From Lachnospiraceae bacterium UBA7196 (lineage in GTDB: Bacteria > Bacillota > Clostridia > Lachnospirales > Lachnospiraceae), in the NCBI GenBank assembly GCA_002490835.1, contig DKUU01000025.1, positions 71,353-135,352 of the forward strand: a stretch of DNA of 64,000 nucleotides, written 5' to 3'. A program made the position numbers and the translations under genes. The notes beneath the pieces are model-generated. The model had not been told where the DNA came from and did no database searches. It saw only the letters and a list, made by a program, of their open reading frames with translations. Of this stretch, positions 1 through 8,437 are shown piece after piece. Position 1 is the stretch's first letter. The number at the start of each line of letters is the position of its first letter.

Positions 1-239
1 GTCAGTTTCCTGTCATTCATAGCATAAATATCTTTGCCGTCGATCGTGACCATGCCGGTATTTGGCACATCCAGCGCACCGATCATGTTAAGAAGCGTAC
101 TCTTGCCGGAACCGGACTCACCGACGATCGCCACAAACTCGCCCTTGGGAACGGAGAAGCTGACATTTTTCAGGGCATGCACCTCCGTCTCCCCGCTGCC
201 GTAGGTCTTGCTGATTTTGTTGACTTCCAATAGATTCAT
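1..239 (-). CDS. ABC transporter ATP-binding protein, 5' part only (cut by window edge)
   Basis: This is the first ~79 codons of a LolD/MacB/SalX-type ATPase that would power an FtsX-type permease. The start ATG at 239 follows an AGAGGTG ribosome binding site. Visible are the usual N-terminal strand (NLLEVNKISKTYG), the Walker A motif GESGSGKST, and the LLNMIGALD segment typical of exporters for peptides, antibiotics or lipoproteins. The rest, with Q-loop, signature and Walker B, lies off the left edge. It is downstream of a co-directional response regulator and kinase (393-2116), the common gene order for cell-envelope-stress or antimicrobial-peptide detoxification modules. The 153-base gap from the kinase suggests its own promoter. 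Substrate unknown. Confidence 0.9.
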   Translation of the reverse strand, partial: MNLLEVNKISKTYGSGETEVHALKNVSFSVPKGEFVAIVGESGSGKSTLLNMIGALDVPNTGMVTIDGKDIYAMNDRKL

Positions 240-311
240 AATATCAACACCTCTTTTCTTTTTGATAGTGTCAATATAGCAAAGTATTCCAACATCCCTA
301 TTGCAGACAGA

Positions 312-325
312 CTACAATTTTGTAA
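312..325. promoter_or_regulatory. Imperfect inverted repeat, possible response-regulator operator
   Basis: The sequence CTACAATTTTGTAA is an almost perfect palindrome (TTACAA/TTGTAG on the minus strand). It lies between the kinase gene and the ABC ATPase gene, about 75 bases before the ATPase start. OmpR-type regulators of detoxification ABC transporters often bind TACA-N4-TGTA-like boxes upstream of the transporter. Assignment to the regulator at 1418-2116 is inference from position and symmetry. Confidence 0.35.
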
Positions 326-392
326 GAATTGCAAGGCGCCGCCATAATGATGAAACTGGTGCGAATCGCATAACTATAATGGAATTTTACAG

Positions 393-1421
393 TCATCTCA
401 TAAAGTTTAAAATGAAAGAAGTCCCAGCGCCCGGCGTACTGTCCACCTCGATTGTCCCGCCGTGAGTCTCCACGATCGCTTTCGTCAGAGACAGCCCCAG
501 TCCGATGCCCTGCGTGTCCTTGGAATAGCGGCTTCTGTAAAACCGCTTAAAGATATGATAGAGATCCTCCGGATCAATGCCGCTCCCGTTGTCCTTCACC
601 GTGATCTGCACAAAAGAAGTAAAGGCCCTCCACTCAATGCGGATCACACCACCCTCACCCGTATGGTCAAGGGCATTTTTGACAAGGTTGCTGACCGCCT
701 CAACGATCCAGCATTTATCACAAAGAAGCGAGACACTTTCATCGCCCGCCAAAATAATTTCCTTCTCCTCCTGCGCGGCGCGAAGGGCAAAAGAGTCCCT
801 TACCCTTTCGGCAAAATCAGCCACGTTTTCCAACGACTTCTCCAACACGATCATACCCGCATCCAGTTTGGTGATTTTCAGAAGATTTTGTACCAGCGTC
901 TCGATGCGGTCCAGTTCCTGCTCGGAAAGTCTGATAAACTCCTGCATCGTAGAAGGATCGCCCGTCTCCTCCTGCAAAATGCCATTATAAATATTGAGGG
1001 CGGCAAGCGGTGTCTTTAGCTGGTGTGAAATATCAGATATCGTCTGCTTCAAGAATCGCTTCGCGCTCTTTTCTTTCTCAACATGGGCGTTTAGAATGGA
1101 AACCAGAGAGTTGACTTCGTGAAATAGTCTAAATAATTCGCCTTCGTCATTACACTCGATCATAACGTCCCTACTGCCGGCGATATAATCCATAATCTGC
1201 GAAATGGCGTCTTCCATGATCCCGTGCTGCTCTTTAAAATAACGGTAACAGAGAAACAAAATCCCGCCGCTCATGCAGATAGAAAAAAATAGAATGGGAA
1301 GCGCTTCTTTTCCCACTCTCAAGTACATAAATAATACAGAAACCGCCGTAAAGAATCCCATGCAGGCGACCATCCCAACAAAAAGTCTTTTAATTTTTCG
1401 ATTTGCCATGATTCTTGTCAT
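393..1421 (-). CDS. Sensor histidine kinase, two-TM, next to ABC exporter
   Basis: 342-residue membrane kinase. Two hydrophobic segments lie near residues 12-33 and 41-60 with almost no extracellular loop, an intramembrane-sensing layout. HisKA carries ISHQLKTPLAAL (phospho-acceptor His133). The ATPase domain has an N box (NLVKNALDH), DNGSGI, and a GIGLGLSL G box. The start ATG overlaps the regulator stop (ATGA) and is preceded by GGAGG inside the regulator gene, so the two are translationally coupled. Its short sensor and the downstream ABC ATPase gene suggest it senses through the transporter, as BceS/VanS-like kinases do. The actual ligand cannot be read from sequence. Confidence 0.93.
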   Translation of the reverse strand: MTRIMANRKIKRLFVGMVACMGFFTAVSVLFMYLRVGKEALPILFFSICMSGGILFLCYRYFKEQHGIMEDAISQIMDYIAGSRDVMIECNDEGELFRLFHEVNSLVSILNAHVEKEKSAKRFLKQTISDISHQLKTPLAALNIYNGILQEETGDPSTMQEFIRLSEQELDRIETLVQNLLKITKLDAGMIVLEKSLENVADFAERVRDSFALRAAQEEKEIILAGDESVSLLCDKCWIVEAVSNLVKNALDHTGEGGVIRIEWRAFTSFVQITVKDNGSGIDPEDLYHIFKRFYRSRYSKDTQGIGLGLSLTKAIVETHGGTIEVDSTPGAGTSFILNFMR

Positions 1422-2116
1422 CTATTATCCTCCGCCGCACTCCATTTATATCCCATCCCCCGCACCGTCACAATCCGCTTCGGCTCCCCCGGATCATCCT
1501 CGATCTTCATTCTCAGCCTGCGAATATACACGGTTAGGGAATTGTTGTCGATATAACTCTCATTGCAGTCCCACAGCTTCCCCAAAATCTGTTCCGCGGA
1601 AAGGACGCAGTCAGGATTTTCCAAAAATAAGCACAGCAGTTTATACTCGCTTGCCGTCAGGTCAAGAAGCTGTCCCTTTTTATACACTTCGCCTTTTAAA
1701 AGCTGCACACAGATATCGTTAGAAGCAAGTTCCGTGTCAGCAGCGCTAAAGTTATCGCTTCTGCGCAGCAAAGCATTGATCCGCGACAGAAAAATTGCCA
1801 GCTTAAAGGGCTTCGTCATATAATCGTCGCCCCCGATATCCAGACCCATGACGATATCCGTCTCCTCATCCGCCGCCGTCAAAAACAGTACCGGTATCTT
1901 AGACGTTTCACGCAGTTTTTTGCAGAAATCAAAGCCGGAGCCGTCGGGGAGTGACACATCCAGTACCGCCAGATCGTAGGTCTCCTTTTCCCACAGCGCA
2001 ACTGCCTCCCTCGTGGTGCGCGCGACCGTCACCTCATACCCCTGCTTCTTTAATGCAAAAGTAAGCCCGTTTATCAAACTCAGATCATCTTCTAATAAAA
2101 AAAGCCGCTTCTTCAT
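1418..2116 (-). CDS. OmpR-family response regulator
   Basis: 232 residues, normal for the family. The receiver domain (1-115) has the acidic pair LEDD, the phospho-acceptor Asp53 in LAVLDVSLPDG, the switch Thr in FLTAADEE and Lys in MTKPFK. The C-terminal winged helix (about 130-225) contains LTASEYKLLCLF and VRGMGYKW. It is transcribed just before and overlapping the kinase gene (4-base ATGA overlap), with a small anchored protein gene 20 bases upstream. Likely controls the adjacent ABC transporter. Best matches in general layout are VanR/BceR-type regulators. Confidence 0.95.
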   Translation of the reverse strand: MKKRLFLLEDDLSLINGLTFALKKQGYEVTVARTTREAVALWEKETYDLAVLDVSLPDGSGFDFCKKLRETSKIPVLFLTAADEETDIVMGLDIGGDDYMTKPFKLAIFLSRINALLRRSDNFSAADTELASNDICVQLLKGEVYKKGQLLDLTASEYKLLCLFLENPDCVLSAEQILGKLWDCNESYIDNNSLTVYIRRLRMKIEDDPGEPKRIVTVRGMGYKWSAAEDNR

Positions 2117-2136
2117 AGAATATCCCTTTTCTTATC

Positions 2137-2679
2137 TCATCGCTGCCTTTCCTGTTCCGTAATTCCCTTTATTTTCCATTGTCGATTTTCTTTTGTCAAT
2201 ATGATACATACCATAAAATCTTCACTATTTGCCGATGCCGCTTCGACACTGATCTCCCCATTATCTACTTTCTTTGCCGCTTCTATTGGCATTTCAAAAG
2301 GGTATCCGGGGTCATAAGCATCCTGTCTGTACAGCCTTCCCTCCTGCTCTATGATAATCGGCGCATCACCCTCTGTACTCTGCGACAATATCTTACCTGC
2401 CATGTCCCTGGTATAAACCCTGCCCAGTAATTCTTCCAAATCATGGAGCGTCTCATATTCATCCTGTATTACGTAATACTCTGATTCTCCTATCAAAACG
2501 CTGTCTTCCCCCAGATCAACAAATCCGGTGTAAAATATACTCTCAATTTTATCGTAATCCTCTTTCATACTTTCCAGTATTCTGTCTGCCTTATTTTTGG
2601 GCGCGCTAAGATACCAAAAAACCATTGCCAAAATAACTGCAAACACGAGTATTGCAATAGAAAAGAACCTTTTTTTCAT
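2137..2679 (-). CDS. Membrane-anchored extracytoplasmic protein, IseA-like
   Basis: 180 residues from the ATG at 2679, which has a perfect AGGAGG box 7 bases upstream. An upstream in-frame Met at 2706 lacks one. An N-terminal KKR plus hydrophobic helix (residues 6-23) has no lipobox Cys, so it is probably an uncleaved anchor. The outer part carries YYVIQDEYETLHDLEELLG, resembling the IseA/YoeB family of DL-endopeptidase inhibitors (tentative, from pattern only). First gene of a run with the regulator and kinase, so it may be an envelope-stress target or an accessory of that system. Alternative: an unassigned anchored domain. Confidence 0.7.
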   Translation of the reverse strand: MKKRFFSIAILVFAVILAMVFWYLSAPKNKADRILESMKEDYDKIESIFYTGFVDLGEDSVLIGESEYYVIQDEYETLHDLEELLGRVYTRDMAGKILSQSTEGDAPIIIEQEGRLYRQDAYDPGYPFEMPIEAAKKVDNGEISVEAASANSEDFMVCIILTKENRQWKIKGITEQERQR

Positions 2680-2741
2680 AGATGATCCTCCTTGTATAGG
2701 TACCAAAAAATATACGTATATCCCATTTATGATTTAGAAAA

Positions 2742-2765
2742 GCCGGGCAGTGTCATCTGCCCGGC
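2742..2765 (-). terminator. Intrinsic terminator after ahcY
   Basis: Perfect 9-base stem (GCCGGGCAG / CTGCCCGGC) with a six-base loop, followed on the minus strand by TTTTC. It sits 24 bases after the ahcY stop and ends that transcript before the IseA-like gene. Confidence 0.9.
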
Positions 2766-2788
2766 AAATATTCATTTTTTACTATCAA

Positions 2789-4036
2789 TTACAGGCTGTA
2801 ACTGTTCAGATACCTCTCCTGTTCCGGTGTCAGCACGTCAATCTCTTTGCCGAGGAAGGCAAGTTTTCTTCTGGCTACATCCTTATCCACCTCTTCAGGT
2901 ACATCGATCAGCTTTTCCGTAAGCTCGCTCGCGTGTTCCACCAGATATTTCGCGGAAAGCGCCTGAATCGCAAAACTCATATCCATGATCTCCGCCGGAT
3001 GCCCGTCGCCTGCCGCCAGATTCACGAGACGGCCCTCCGCCAGCACGAAGATCCACTGACCGGTAGGCAGCTTGTAGCCCATGATATTCTTTCTCTGCTC
3101 CCTGCTCTCCACAGCGTTTGCCTTCAGCCACGCCATATCGATCTCACAGTCGAAATGTCCCGCGTTACAGAGGATTGCGCCCTCTTTCATCTCGGCAAAA
3201 TCCTCTTTATCAATAACGCCGTCACAGCCTGTCACGGTAATAAAGAAGTCTCCTACTTTCGCCGCTTCCTTCATCGGCATCACATCGAAGCCGTCCATCA
3301 CCGCCTCAATTGCCTTGATCGGGTCGATCTCGGTCACGATGACCCGCGCGCCCAGCCCTTTCGCCCTCATAGCCGTGCCTTTACCGCACCAGCCGTAGCC
3401 AGCCACAACGACGATCTTGCCTGCCACGATCAGGTTCGTGGTCCTGTTGATACCATCCCAAACGGACTGTCCCGTGCCGTATCTGTTATCAAAGAAATGC
3501 TTGCAGGCCGCATTGTTCACGCGAACCATGGGGAACTTCAATTCGCCCGCCTTATTCATCGCTTCCAGACGGATAATGCCTGTGGTCGTTTCCTCGCAGC
3601 CGCCGATGATGTTCGGGATCAGGTGCTTCATTTCCTTATGCACCATATTGACCAGATCGCCGCCGTCATCGATGATGATATTCGGCCCCGCCTCCAGCAC
3701 CGCGCGGATATGGTTTTCGTATTCCTCGGGTGTCGCATCGTACCATGCGTGTACCTCAAGTCCCGCCTTCACAAGCGCTGCCGCCACATCGTCCTGCGTA
3801 GACAACGGGTTGGAGCCTGTCACATACATTTCAGCCCCGCCAGCCGCCAGCACCAGACACAGATATGCGGTCTTTGCCTCCAAGTGTACGGACAGCGTCA
3901 CTTTCTTGCCCGCAAACGGCTTACTTTCACTAAATTCTTTTTCCAGTGTGCGAAGCAGATCACAGTTCCTTTTCACCCACTCGATCTTTCTCTCACCGGA
4001 TTCGGCAAGATTAATGTCTCTGATTTCACTGCTCAT
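2789..4036 (-). CDS. ahcY: Adenosylhomocysteinase, short type (possibly S-inosylhomocysteine hydrolase)
   Basis: 415 residues. It cleaves S-adenosylhomocysteine (or its deaminated form) to homocysteine using bound NAD. The NAD-binding glycine loop GYGWCGKGTAM and the active-site segments STQDDVAAAL and NNAACKHFFDNRYGTGQS are present. It lacks the C-terminal Lys/Tyr extension of the eukaryote/proteobacterial enzyme and ends LNSY like archaeal and Thermotoga forms. The substrate segment reads H51-L-E53-A-K55, whereas the canonical enzyme has H-M-T-V-E/Q there. A SAH/MTA deaminase homologue lies two genes away (5473-6774), so the pathway may run via S-inosylhomocysteine. RBS AGAGGAGG before ATG 4036. 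Confidence 0.93.
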   Translation of the reverse strand: MSSEIRDINLAESGERKIEWVKRNCDLLRTLEKEFSESKPFAGKKVTLSVHLEAKTAYLCLVLAAGGAEMYVTGSNPLSTQDDVAAALVKAGLEVHAWYDATPEEYENHIRAVLEAGPNIIIDDGGDLVNMVHKEMKHLIPNIIGGCEETTTGIIRLEAMNKAGELKFPMVRVNNAACKHFFDNRYGTGQSVWDGINRTTNLIVAGKIVVVAGYGWCGKGTAMRAKGLGARVIVTEIDPIKAIEAVMDGFDVMPMKEAAKVGDFFITVTGCDGVIDKEDFAEMKEGAILCNAGHFDCEIDMAWLKANAVESREQRKNIMGYKLPTGQWIFVLAEGRLVNLAAGDGHPAEIMDMSFAIQALSAKYLVEHASELTEKLIDVPEEVDKDVARRKLAFLGKEIDVLTPEQERYLNSYSL

Positions 4037-4075
4037 TGATAGTGTCCTCCTCTAGTCATTATCAGCCGAATTTTT

Positions 4076-4108
4076 ATTATAGTGATGGTCGTCTGTCCTA
4101 TCATCACT
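4076..4108 (-). promoter_or_regulatory. ahcY -10 element with flanking inverted repeat
   Basis: On the minus strand TATAAT (4081-4076) directly follows a 7-base inverted repeat (AGTGATG 4081-4087 / CATCACT 4102-4108, 14-base loop). No good -35 is visible at 16-18 bases, as expected of an activator-dependent or operator-covered promoter. The repeat could alternatively be a weak terminator for the upstream HDOD gene, but no T run follows it. The gap (92 bases) is too short for a known SAH riboswitch and shows no such fold. Confidence 0.4.
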
Positions 4109-4128
4109 TATTTGTCACGAGACCTGCC

Positions 4129-5364
4129 TTATACGCTCGTCTCGAAAAACATCTCCTTATACCAGCAGACGGTCTCCGTATACGCCTGATAAATGGTATC
4201 CGTATCCACATTCAGCACAATGAGCTGTCTGCTGATCTCCTGCCAGTCCGCCGCCTCATAGCTGACCACAAACGAGTATATTCCTGCAAGATTACCCTTT
4301 CTGCGCACCAGCGCATCCTCAATCTCCTTGGAAACCGTAACCATCTTAAGCGCCTCTTCCATCGGCATATTCAGGATGATGTCCAAAATAGAGAACAGGC
4401 CCATCAGGAAGACCTCGGAAGACTTCATCCCCAGACCAAAGACAGGGGCAAGGCATTCCATGAACTTTGCGCGCAGCATGGAAGTACGCGCGACTTCGTT
4501 TGGTCTGTCCGCGCACAATTCTTTAGTGATCACGGTATTGATCCATTTTTTAAGCTCACGCTGTCCTAAGATAGCCGCTGCGTGACGAATGGATGTCACC
4601 TGAGAATTGATGGCGATGTGATTCACCATTTTCAAAAGCTCCACCACCAGCGCGGTATCGCGTCCGATGACGTCCGCTGCCTTTGTCAGTTCAAAGTCCA
4701 CATCGTTGACGATATTCATCAGTTCCAAATAATTGATCTTCAGCGGGGATACCTCCGTCTCTCCCTTTGTGATCGGAATACGGTAAAATGTTCCCTCAAA
4801 TAAATGAAAATTATCGTCATCCTTTAAACTGTCAAAAATTTCCTGACTGCCAATATTACCCACGCACATCTTAATCTGCGGATACTGCCGTCTGAAATAA
4901 ATCTTGATCTTGGAAAGATCCATCTCGGTCTGATCCAGAATCACATAATCCATCAGCCTGAGGATTTCTTTATTGGCCTCATACTGGCTCACGGGAAGTT
5001 TTGAAATGGCGAGCTTGTAACCCTCGTCCTTCAGCTGCGCAAACCGATTTCGGTAAGCCTCCGTATTCTCTATGGCATTGTCAAACACGAAGACCACCCG
5101 CCCCCGAAGGTCTTCGCACTGCGTCTCCAGATCGGAAGAAAACACCGCAATGTGACTTACCGGGATCAACACGTCGGTCCCCGGCGAAAGGGTGTCAATG
5201 CCAATATTGTGTACAATCTCTACACCCTCAATCTCCGCCAGACCATTGGGGCTGCTCGAGCCGAAAATCGGCGGATTCAAAAGACAGTTCTCTCTCTGCG
5301 ACACCAACGCATAAGCGGAGACCTTCATATCTTTGTCAAAATACGGAATCAGTGTTGCCAGCAT
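4129..5364 (-). CDS. EAL-like/HDOD signalling protein (YuxH type)
   Basis: 411 residues. The N-terminal ~190 residues resemble a degenerate EAL barrel (start YALVSQRENCLLNPP, later MDYVILDQTEMDLS) but lack the E-A/V-L and metal-ligand motifs of active c-di-GMP phosphodiesterases. The C-terminal half (~200-400) is an HDOD domain (LMNIVNDVDFELTKAADVIGRD, SIRHAAAILGQRELKKW). This is the YuxH/CdgJ architecture, often tied to motility or nucleotide signalling. RBS AAGGGGGG precedes ATG 5364. It lies between the two SAH-salvage genes and has its own promoter (5407-5435), so the link to them may be positional only. Confidence 0.85.
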   Translation of the reverse strand: MLATLIPYFDKDMKVSAYALVSQRENCLLNPPIFGSSSPNGLAEIEGVEIVHNIGIDTLSPGTDVLIPVSHIAVFSSDLETQCEDLRGRVVFVFDNAIENTEAYRNRFAQLKDEGYKLAISKLPVSQYEANKEILRLMDYVILDQTEMDLSKIKIYFRRQYPQIKMCVGNIGSQEIFDSLKDDDNFHLFEGTFYRIPITKGETEVSPLKINYLELMNIVNDVDFELTKAADVIGRDTALVVELLKMVNHIAINSQVTSIRHAAAILGQRELKKWINTVITKELCADRPNEVARTSMLRAKFMECLAPVFGLGMKSSEVFLMGLFSILDIILNMPMEEALKMVTVSKEIEDALVRRKGNLAGIYSFVVSYEAADWQEISRQLIVLNVDTDTIYQAYTETVCWYKEMFFETSV

Positions 5365-5406
5365 AATATTTCCCCCCTTATTGATTCAGTAAAGGTTATC
5401 GCGTAT

Positions 5407-5435
5407 ATTATATCAGATATTTTTCTCTAATTCCA
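5407..5435 (-). promoter_or_regulatory. Promoter for the HDOD gene
   Basis: Minus strand: -35 TGGAAT (5435-5430), 17-base spacer, -10 TATAAT (5412-5407), about 43 bases before the start codon at 5364. The -10 is perfect and the -35 matches three of six. Confidence 0.5.
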
Positions 5436-5472
5436 GAAAAATAACGAAAATCAGGGAAAATCTTGCCAATTA

Positions 5473-6774
5473 TCAATAGACTTTCTTATCAAGCCCCATT
5501 TTTACGATAATATCCTGTATCTTCTGATAGACCAGTTTCTCGTCCATAGTCAGAATCTTGCGCCCTTCCATGGTAACTTTTCCGTCAATGATGACCGTAT
5601 CTACCTCCGAGCCGTTCGCGGAGTAGGATAAGCCCGCGATCAGGTTATTTCGCGGCGTGAGGGAAGGCGTATTCAGATCAAGGATCGCCAGATCCGCCTT
5701 TTTTCCTGTTTCGATGGAGCCGATCTCCTTTTCCAGACCAAGCGCCTTCGCGCCGTTTATGGTGGCGATACGGAAACCTTCCTTTGCGCTGACACACTGG
5801 GGCGTTCTGCCCGTGCCCTTGTGGATCAGCGTCAGCAGACTCAGCTCATGAAACAAATTCAGACAGTTGTTGCTGGCCGCGCCATCCGTCCCCAGACACA
5901 CGTTCACGCCCGCGTCAAGCATCTTTGCGATCGGCGCAAAACCGTTGCCCAGCTTCATATTGCTGGCGGGATTGGTCACGACGCTAACGTTTTTACGTTT
6001 TAATATTTGGATATCTTCGTCCGTTACCTGAACGCAGTGCGCGGCGATCGCCGGCACATCGAAAATCCCGCATCTCTCCGCCAGCGCAATCGGCGTACAG
6101 CCGTACTTTTCCTGAATCTGGCTGATTTCGCTCTCGCTCTCGGACAGGTGCGTGTGTATGCCCATATGCTCCCGCTTTGCTTCCTCCGCCACGATCTTCA
6201 AAAAAGCATCGTCGCAAGTAAAGGGCGCGTGGGGACCGAGCATAAAGGTCAGACGGTCGCAGTCCGCCGCCGCATCCCGCTCCTCGTATGCCTGACGCAG
6301 ACGCGACTGGCCCGCCTCGTCATTTCCGCTTCCCACAAGGCCGCGGCAGATCACAGCCCTCATTCCGGACTCCTTCACCGCGCGGGTCGTCTGGTGGATA
6401 TTCATCTGCATATCGTTAAAACAGGTAGTGCCGCTCTTCATCATCTCGATGATCGCCAGATTCGCTCCCCAATAGGTGTCCTCGTCTGACATCTGCTGCT
6501 CCAGCGGATCGATCGTACCAAACAGCCAGTCCATAAAGGAAAGATCGTCGGCAGCATTGCGCATAAAGGACATGTAAGAATGCGTATGACAGTTGATCAG
6601 GCCCGGAATCACCAGTTTATCCTTTCCGTCGATCACCTTATCGGCGCTAAAGCCTGCCGGCCTGTCGCCGATCCCCGCTATCCTGTCTCCTTCAATATAA
6701 AGAGATGTCTCCCGAACCACATCTTCCACGCCCTGCGGCAAAATCGCCAGCGCATCCTTGATCTCGATTCCCAT
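5473..6774 (-). CDS. mtaD: Amidohydrolase: S-adenosylhomocysteine / methylthioadenosine deaminase family
   Basis: 433 residues. Metal-dependent deaminase of the amidohydrolase superfamily, of the MtaD/DadD/SsnA kind that converts SAH, MTA or adenosine to the inosyl form. Zn ligands are visible in order: CHTHSY, HTHLSESESE, AAHCVQ, and Asp in GTDGAASNN. A GxxADLAILDL-type C-terminal strand completes the second domain. RBS AGGAAAGGAAA before ATG 6774; it starts 21 bases after the dehydrogenase gene stop and is likely the last gene of that transcript. Neighbouring ahcY supports a SAH role; 8-oxoguanine or atrazine-type substrates are less likely alternatives. Confidence 0.85.
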   Translation of the reverse strand: MGIEIKDALAILPQGVEDVVRETSLYIEGDRIAGIGDRPAGFSADKVIDGKDKLVIPGLINCHTHSYMSFMRNAADDLSFMDWLFGTIDPLEQQMSDEDTYWGANLAIIEMMKSGTTCFNDMQMNIHQTTRAVKESGMRAVICRGLVGSGNDEAGQSRLRQAYEERDAAADCDRLTFMLGPHAPFTCDDAFLKIVAEEAKREHMGIHTHLSESESEISQIQEKYGCTPIALAERCGIFDVPAIAAHCVQVTDEDIQILKRKNVSVVTNPASNMKLGNGFAPIAKMLDAGVNVCLGTDGAASNNCLNLFHELSLLTLIHKGTGRTPQCVSAKEGFRIATINGAKALGLEKEIGSIETGKKADLAILDLNTPSLTPRNNLIAGLSYSANGSEVDTVIIDGKVTMEGRKILTMDEKLVYQKIQDIIVKMGLDKKVY

Positions 6775-6795
6775 ACTTAGTTTCCTTTCCTGTGA

Positions 6796-7755
6796 TTATT
6801 TGTTAACAATATTACGTTCTTCTCCATCCAGAAAAGCCTGAATGTTTTTCATCACTTCCCCGACAAGGCGCGTCCTCGCTTCCTTACTCGCCCAAGCCAT
6901 ATGCGGCGTGATGATCAGCTTCGTGCTGTCCGTGATATTGTTCAGCGGATTATCCTTGGCAATGGGTTCCTGCTCCAGCACATCAAGGCCTGCCGCCGCG
7001 ATCTGCCCCGTCGTCAGCGCCTCGTACAGCGCCTGCGTTTCCACCACCGGCCCTCTCGCCACGTTGACAAGGATCGCCGTCTGTTTCATTTTAGCAAAGG
7101 CTTCCCGATTCATGAGACCTCTGGTCCTGTCGCTCAGCGGACAGTGCAGGGACAGAATATCCGACTGCGCAAGAAGCTCGTCAAATTCCACCCGCTCGTA
7201 CTCCGTGCAGCTGCTCTTGCCGGACGCGGAGTAAAAGATCACTTTACAGCCCAGAGCCTGCGCAACTTTAGCCACCCTGCGGCCGATATTGCCCATGCCC
7301 ACGATACCCCAAGTCTTGCCGTCCAGTTCCCCGAAGGTCCTGTCAAAATTGGAAAACCGATCCTGTGCCGCATAGGCTCCCGACTTCACGTAATCGTCAT
7401 AAAAGGCCAGCTTTTCTTCCAGCGCCAGCGCCAGCAGGATCGTATGCTGCACCACCGCCGCCGTACTGTAGTTCACCACGTTCGCCACCTTGATGCCGCG
7501 GCTCTTACAATAAGCCAGATCCACACAGTCAAACCCCGTGGCAAACAGGCAGATCAGCTTCACGTTCGGTGCGTCCTTCAGCGTCGTCTCATTCATCGGC
7601 GCTTTGTTCGAGATAATGATATCCGCGTCTTTCACGCGCTCCGCCGTATTTTCTGCCACGGTATTCGGATAATAATCCACCTCGCCGAACGCTTCAAAAC
7701 AGCTTACGTCAACATCCGTTCCCACACTGTTTCGTTCCAAGACTACCAGCTTCAT
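6796..7755 (-). CDS. NAD-dependent D-2-hydroxyacid dehydrogenase
   Basis: 319 residues from ATG 7755. This start overlaps the aldolase stop by one base (TAATG) and has an AGGGGAGG box; a Met seven codons upstream lacks one. The Rossmann fold motif GIVGMGNIGRRVAKVA and the catalytic Arg (NVARGPVV), Glu (LEQEP) and His (TPHMAW) are all present, in the glycerate/hydroxypyruvate reductase subgroup. Placed directly behind eda in the uronate operon, it may reduce or oxidise a C3 product such as hydroxypyruvate or pyruvate-derived acid. The substrate is not decidable from sequence. Confidence 0.9.
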   Translation of the reverse strand: MKLVVLERNSVGTDVDVSCFEAFGEVDYYPNTVAENTAERVKDADIIISNKAPMNETTLKDAPNVKLICLFATGFDCVDLAYCKSRGIKVANVVNYSTAAVVQHTILLALALEEKLAFYDDYVKSGAYAAQDRFSNFDRTFGELDGKTWGIVGMGNIGRRVAKVAQALGCKVIFYSASGKSSCTEYERVEFDELLAQSDILSLHCPLSDRTRGLMNREAFAKMKQTAILVNVARGPVVETQALYEALTTGQIAAAGLDVLEQEPIAKDNPLNNITDSTKLIITPHMAWASKEARTRLVGEVMKNIQAFLDGEERNIVNK

Positions 7756-8402
7756 TAACGGTTTCCTCCCCTGCATTCTTGCACTATCGCCGCCGCTTCC
7801 TTGGCAAGCTCCGTGATCTTTGCAAAGTCTCCGGCCTTGACCAGATCGCCTTTTACCATCCAGCTTCCGCCGCAGGCCAGTATCCTGTCATACGCCAGAT
7901 AGTCCCTCACGTTTTTCGCATTGATGCCGCCCGTGGGCATGAACTTCACCCCCACATAAGGAGCCGCCATCGCCTTGATCATGGGCAGCCCGCCGGCCTG
8001 CTCCGCCGGGAAAAATTTCACCACATCCAGCCCGTTCTCCAAGGCCTGCTCCACGTCGCTGGGATTGGAGCATCCCGGCACGATCAGAATGCCTTTCTCT
8101 ACGCAGTACTTGACGATCCTCGGATTCAAGCCGGGGCTGACGATAAACTTTGCTCCCGCCCCCACGGCCCGATCGACCTGCTCCGTCGTGAGAACGGTTC
8201 CCGCCCCCACTAACATCTGCGGAAATTCTTTCACCATGATGCGGATCGCTTCCTCCGCCGCCGCCGTGCGAAACGTCACTTCCGCGCAGGGCAGCCCGCC
8301 GTCACAGAGCGCCTTCGCCAACGGCGCCGCATCCTTCGCATCCTCCAGCACCACCACCGGCACGATTCCGGTTTTCTCAATTTCTATTAACGTTTCATTC
8401 AT
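7755..8402 (-). CDS. eda: KDPG / KHG aldolase
   Basis: 215 residues, usual length. It splits 2-keto-3-deoxy-6-phosphogluconate into pyruvate and glyceraldehyde-3-phosphate by a Schiff base. The catalytic Lys is in VVKFFPAEQAGG, the Glu in CAEVTFRT, and the phosphate loop GTVLTTEQ and MPTGGIN segment are present. RBS AAGGAG before ATG 8402, 35 bases after uxuB; its stop overlaps the next start. It is the terminal step for all uronate branches encoded nearby. Confidence 0.95.
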   Translation of the reverse strand: MNETLIEIEKTGIVPVVVLEDAKDAAPLAKALCDGGLPCAEVTFRTAAAEEAIRIMVKEFPQMLVGAGTVLTTEQVDRAVGAGAKFIVSPGLNPRIVKYCVEKGILIVPGCSNPSDVEQALENGLDVVKFFPAEQAGGLPMIKAMAAPYVGVKFMPTGGINAKNVRDYLAYDRILACGGSWMVKGDLVKAGDFAKITELAKEAAAIVQECRGGNR

Positions 8403-8437
8403 ATCATTATACTCCTTATAATCTATTAATTGTGCAA

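Noticed and set aside
2750..4039. 429-codon plus-strand open frame opposite ahcY
   Set aside because: Mirror of a clear, motif-complete gene; its composition (His/Arg-rich) and lack of RBS and motifs show it is an antisense shadow.
4037..4128. Possible SAH or SAM riboswitch before ahcY
   Set aside because: The gap is only 92 bases, shows one simple inverted repeat overlapping a -10, and lacks the conserved core of these riboswitches.
6901..7758. 285-codon plus-strand frame opposite the hydroxyacid dehydrogenase
   Set aside because: Antisense shadow; no start site or motif, while the minus strand has full catalytic residues.
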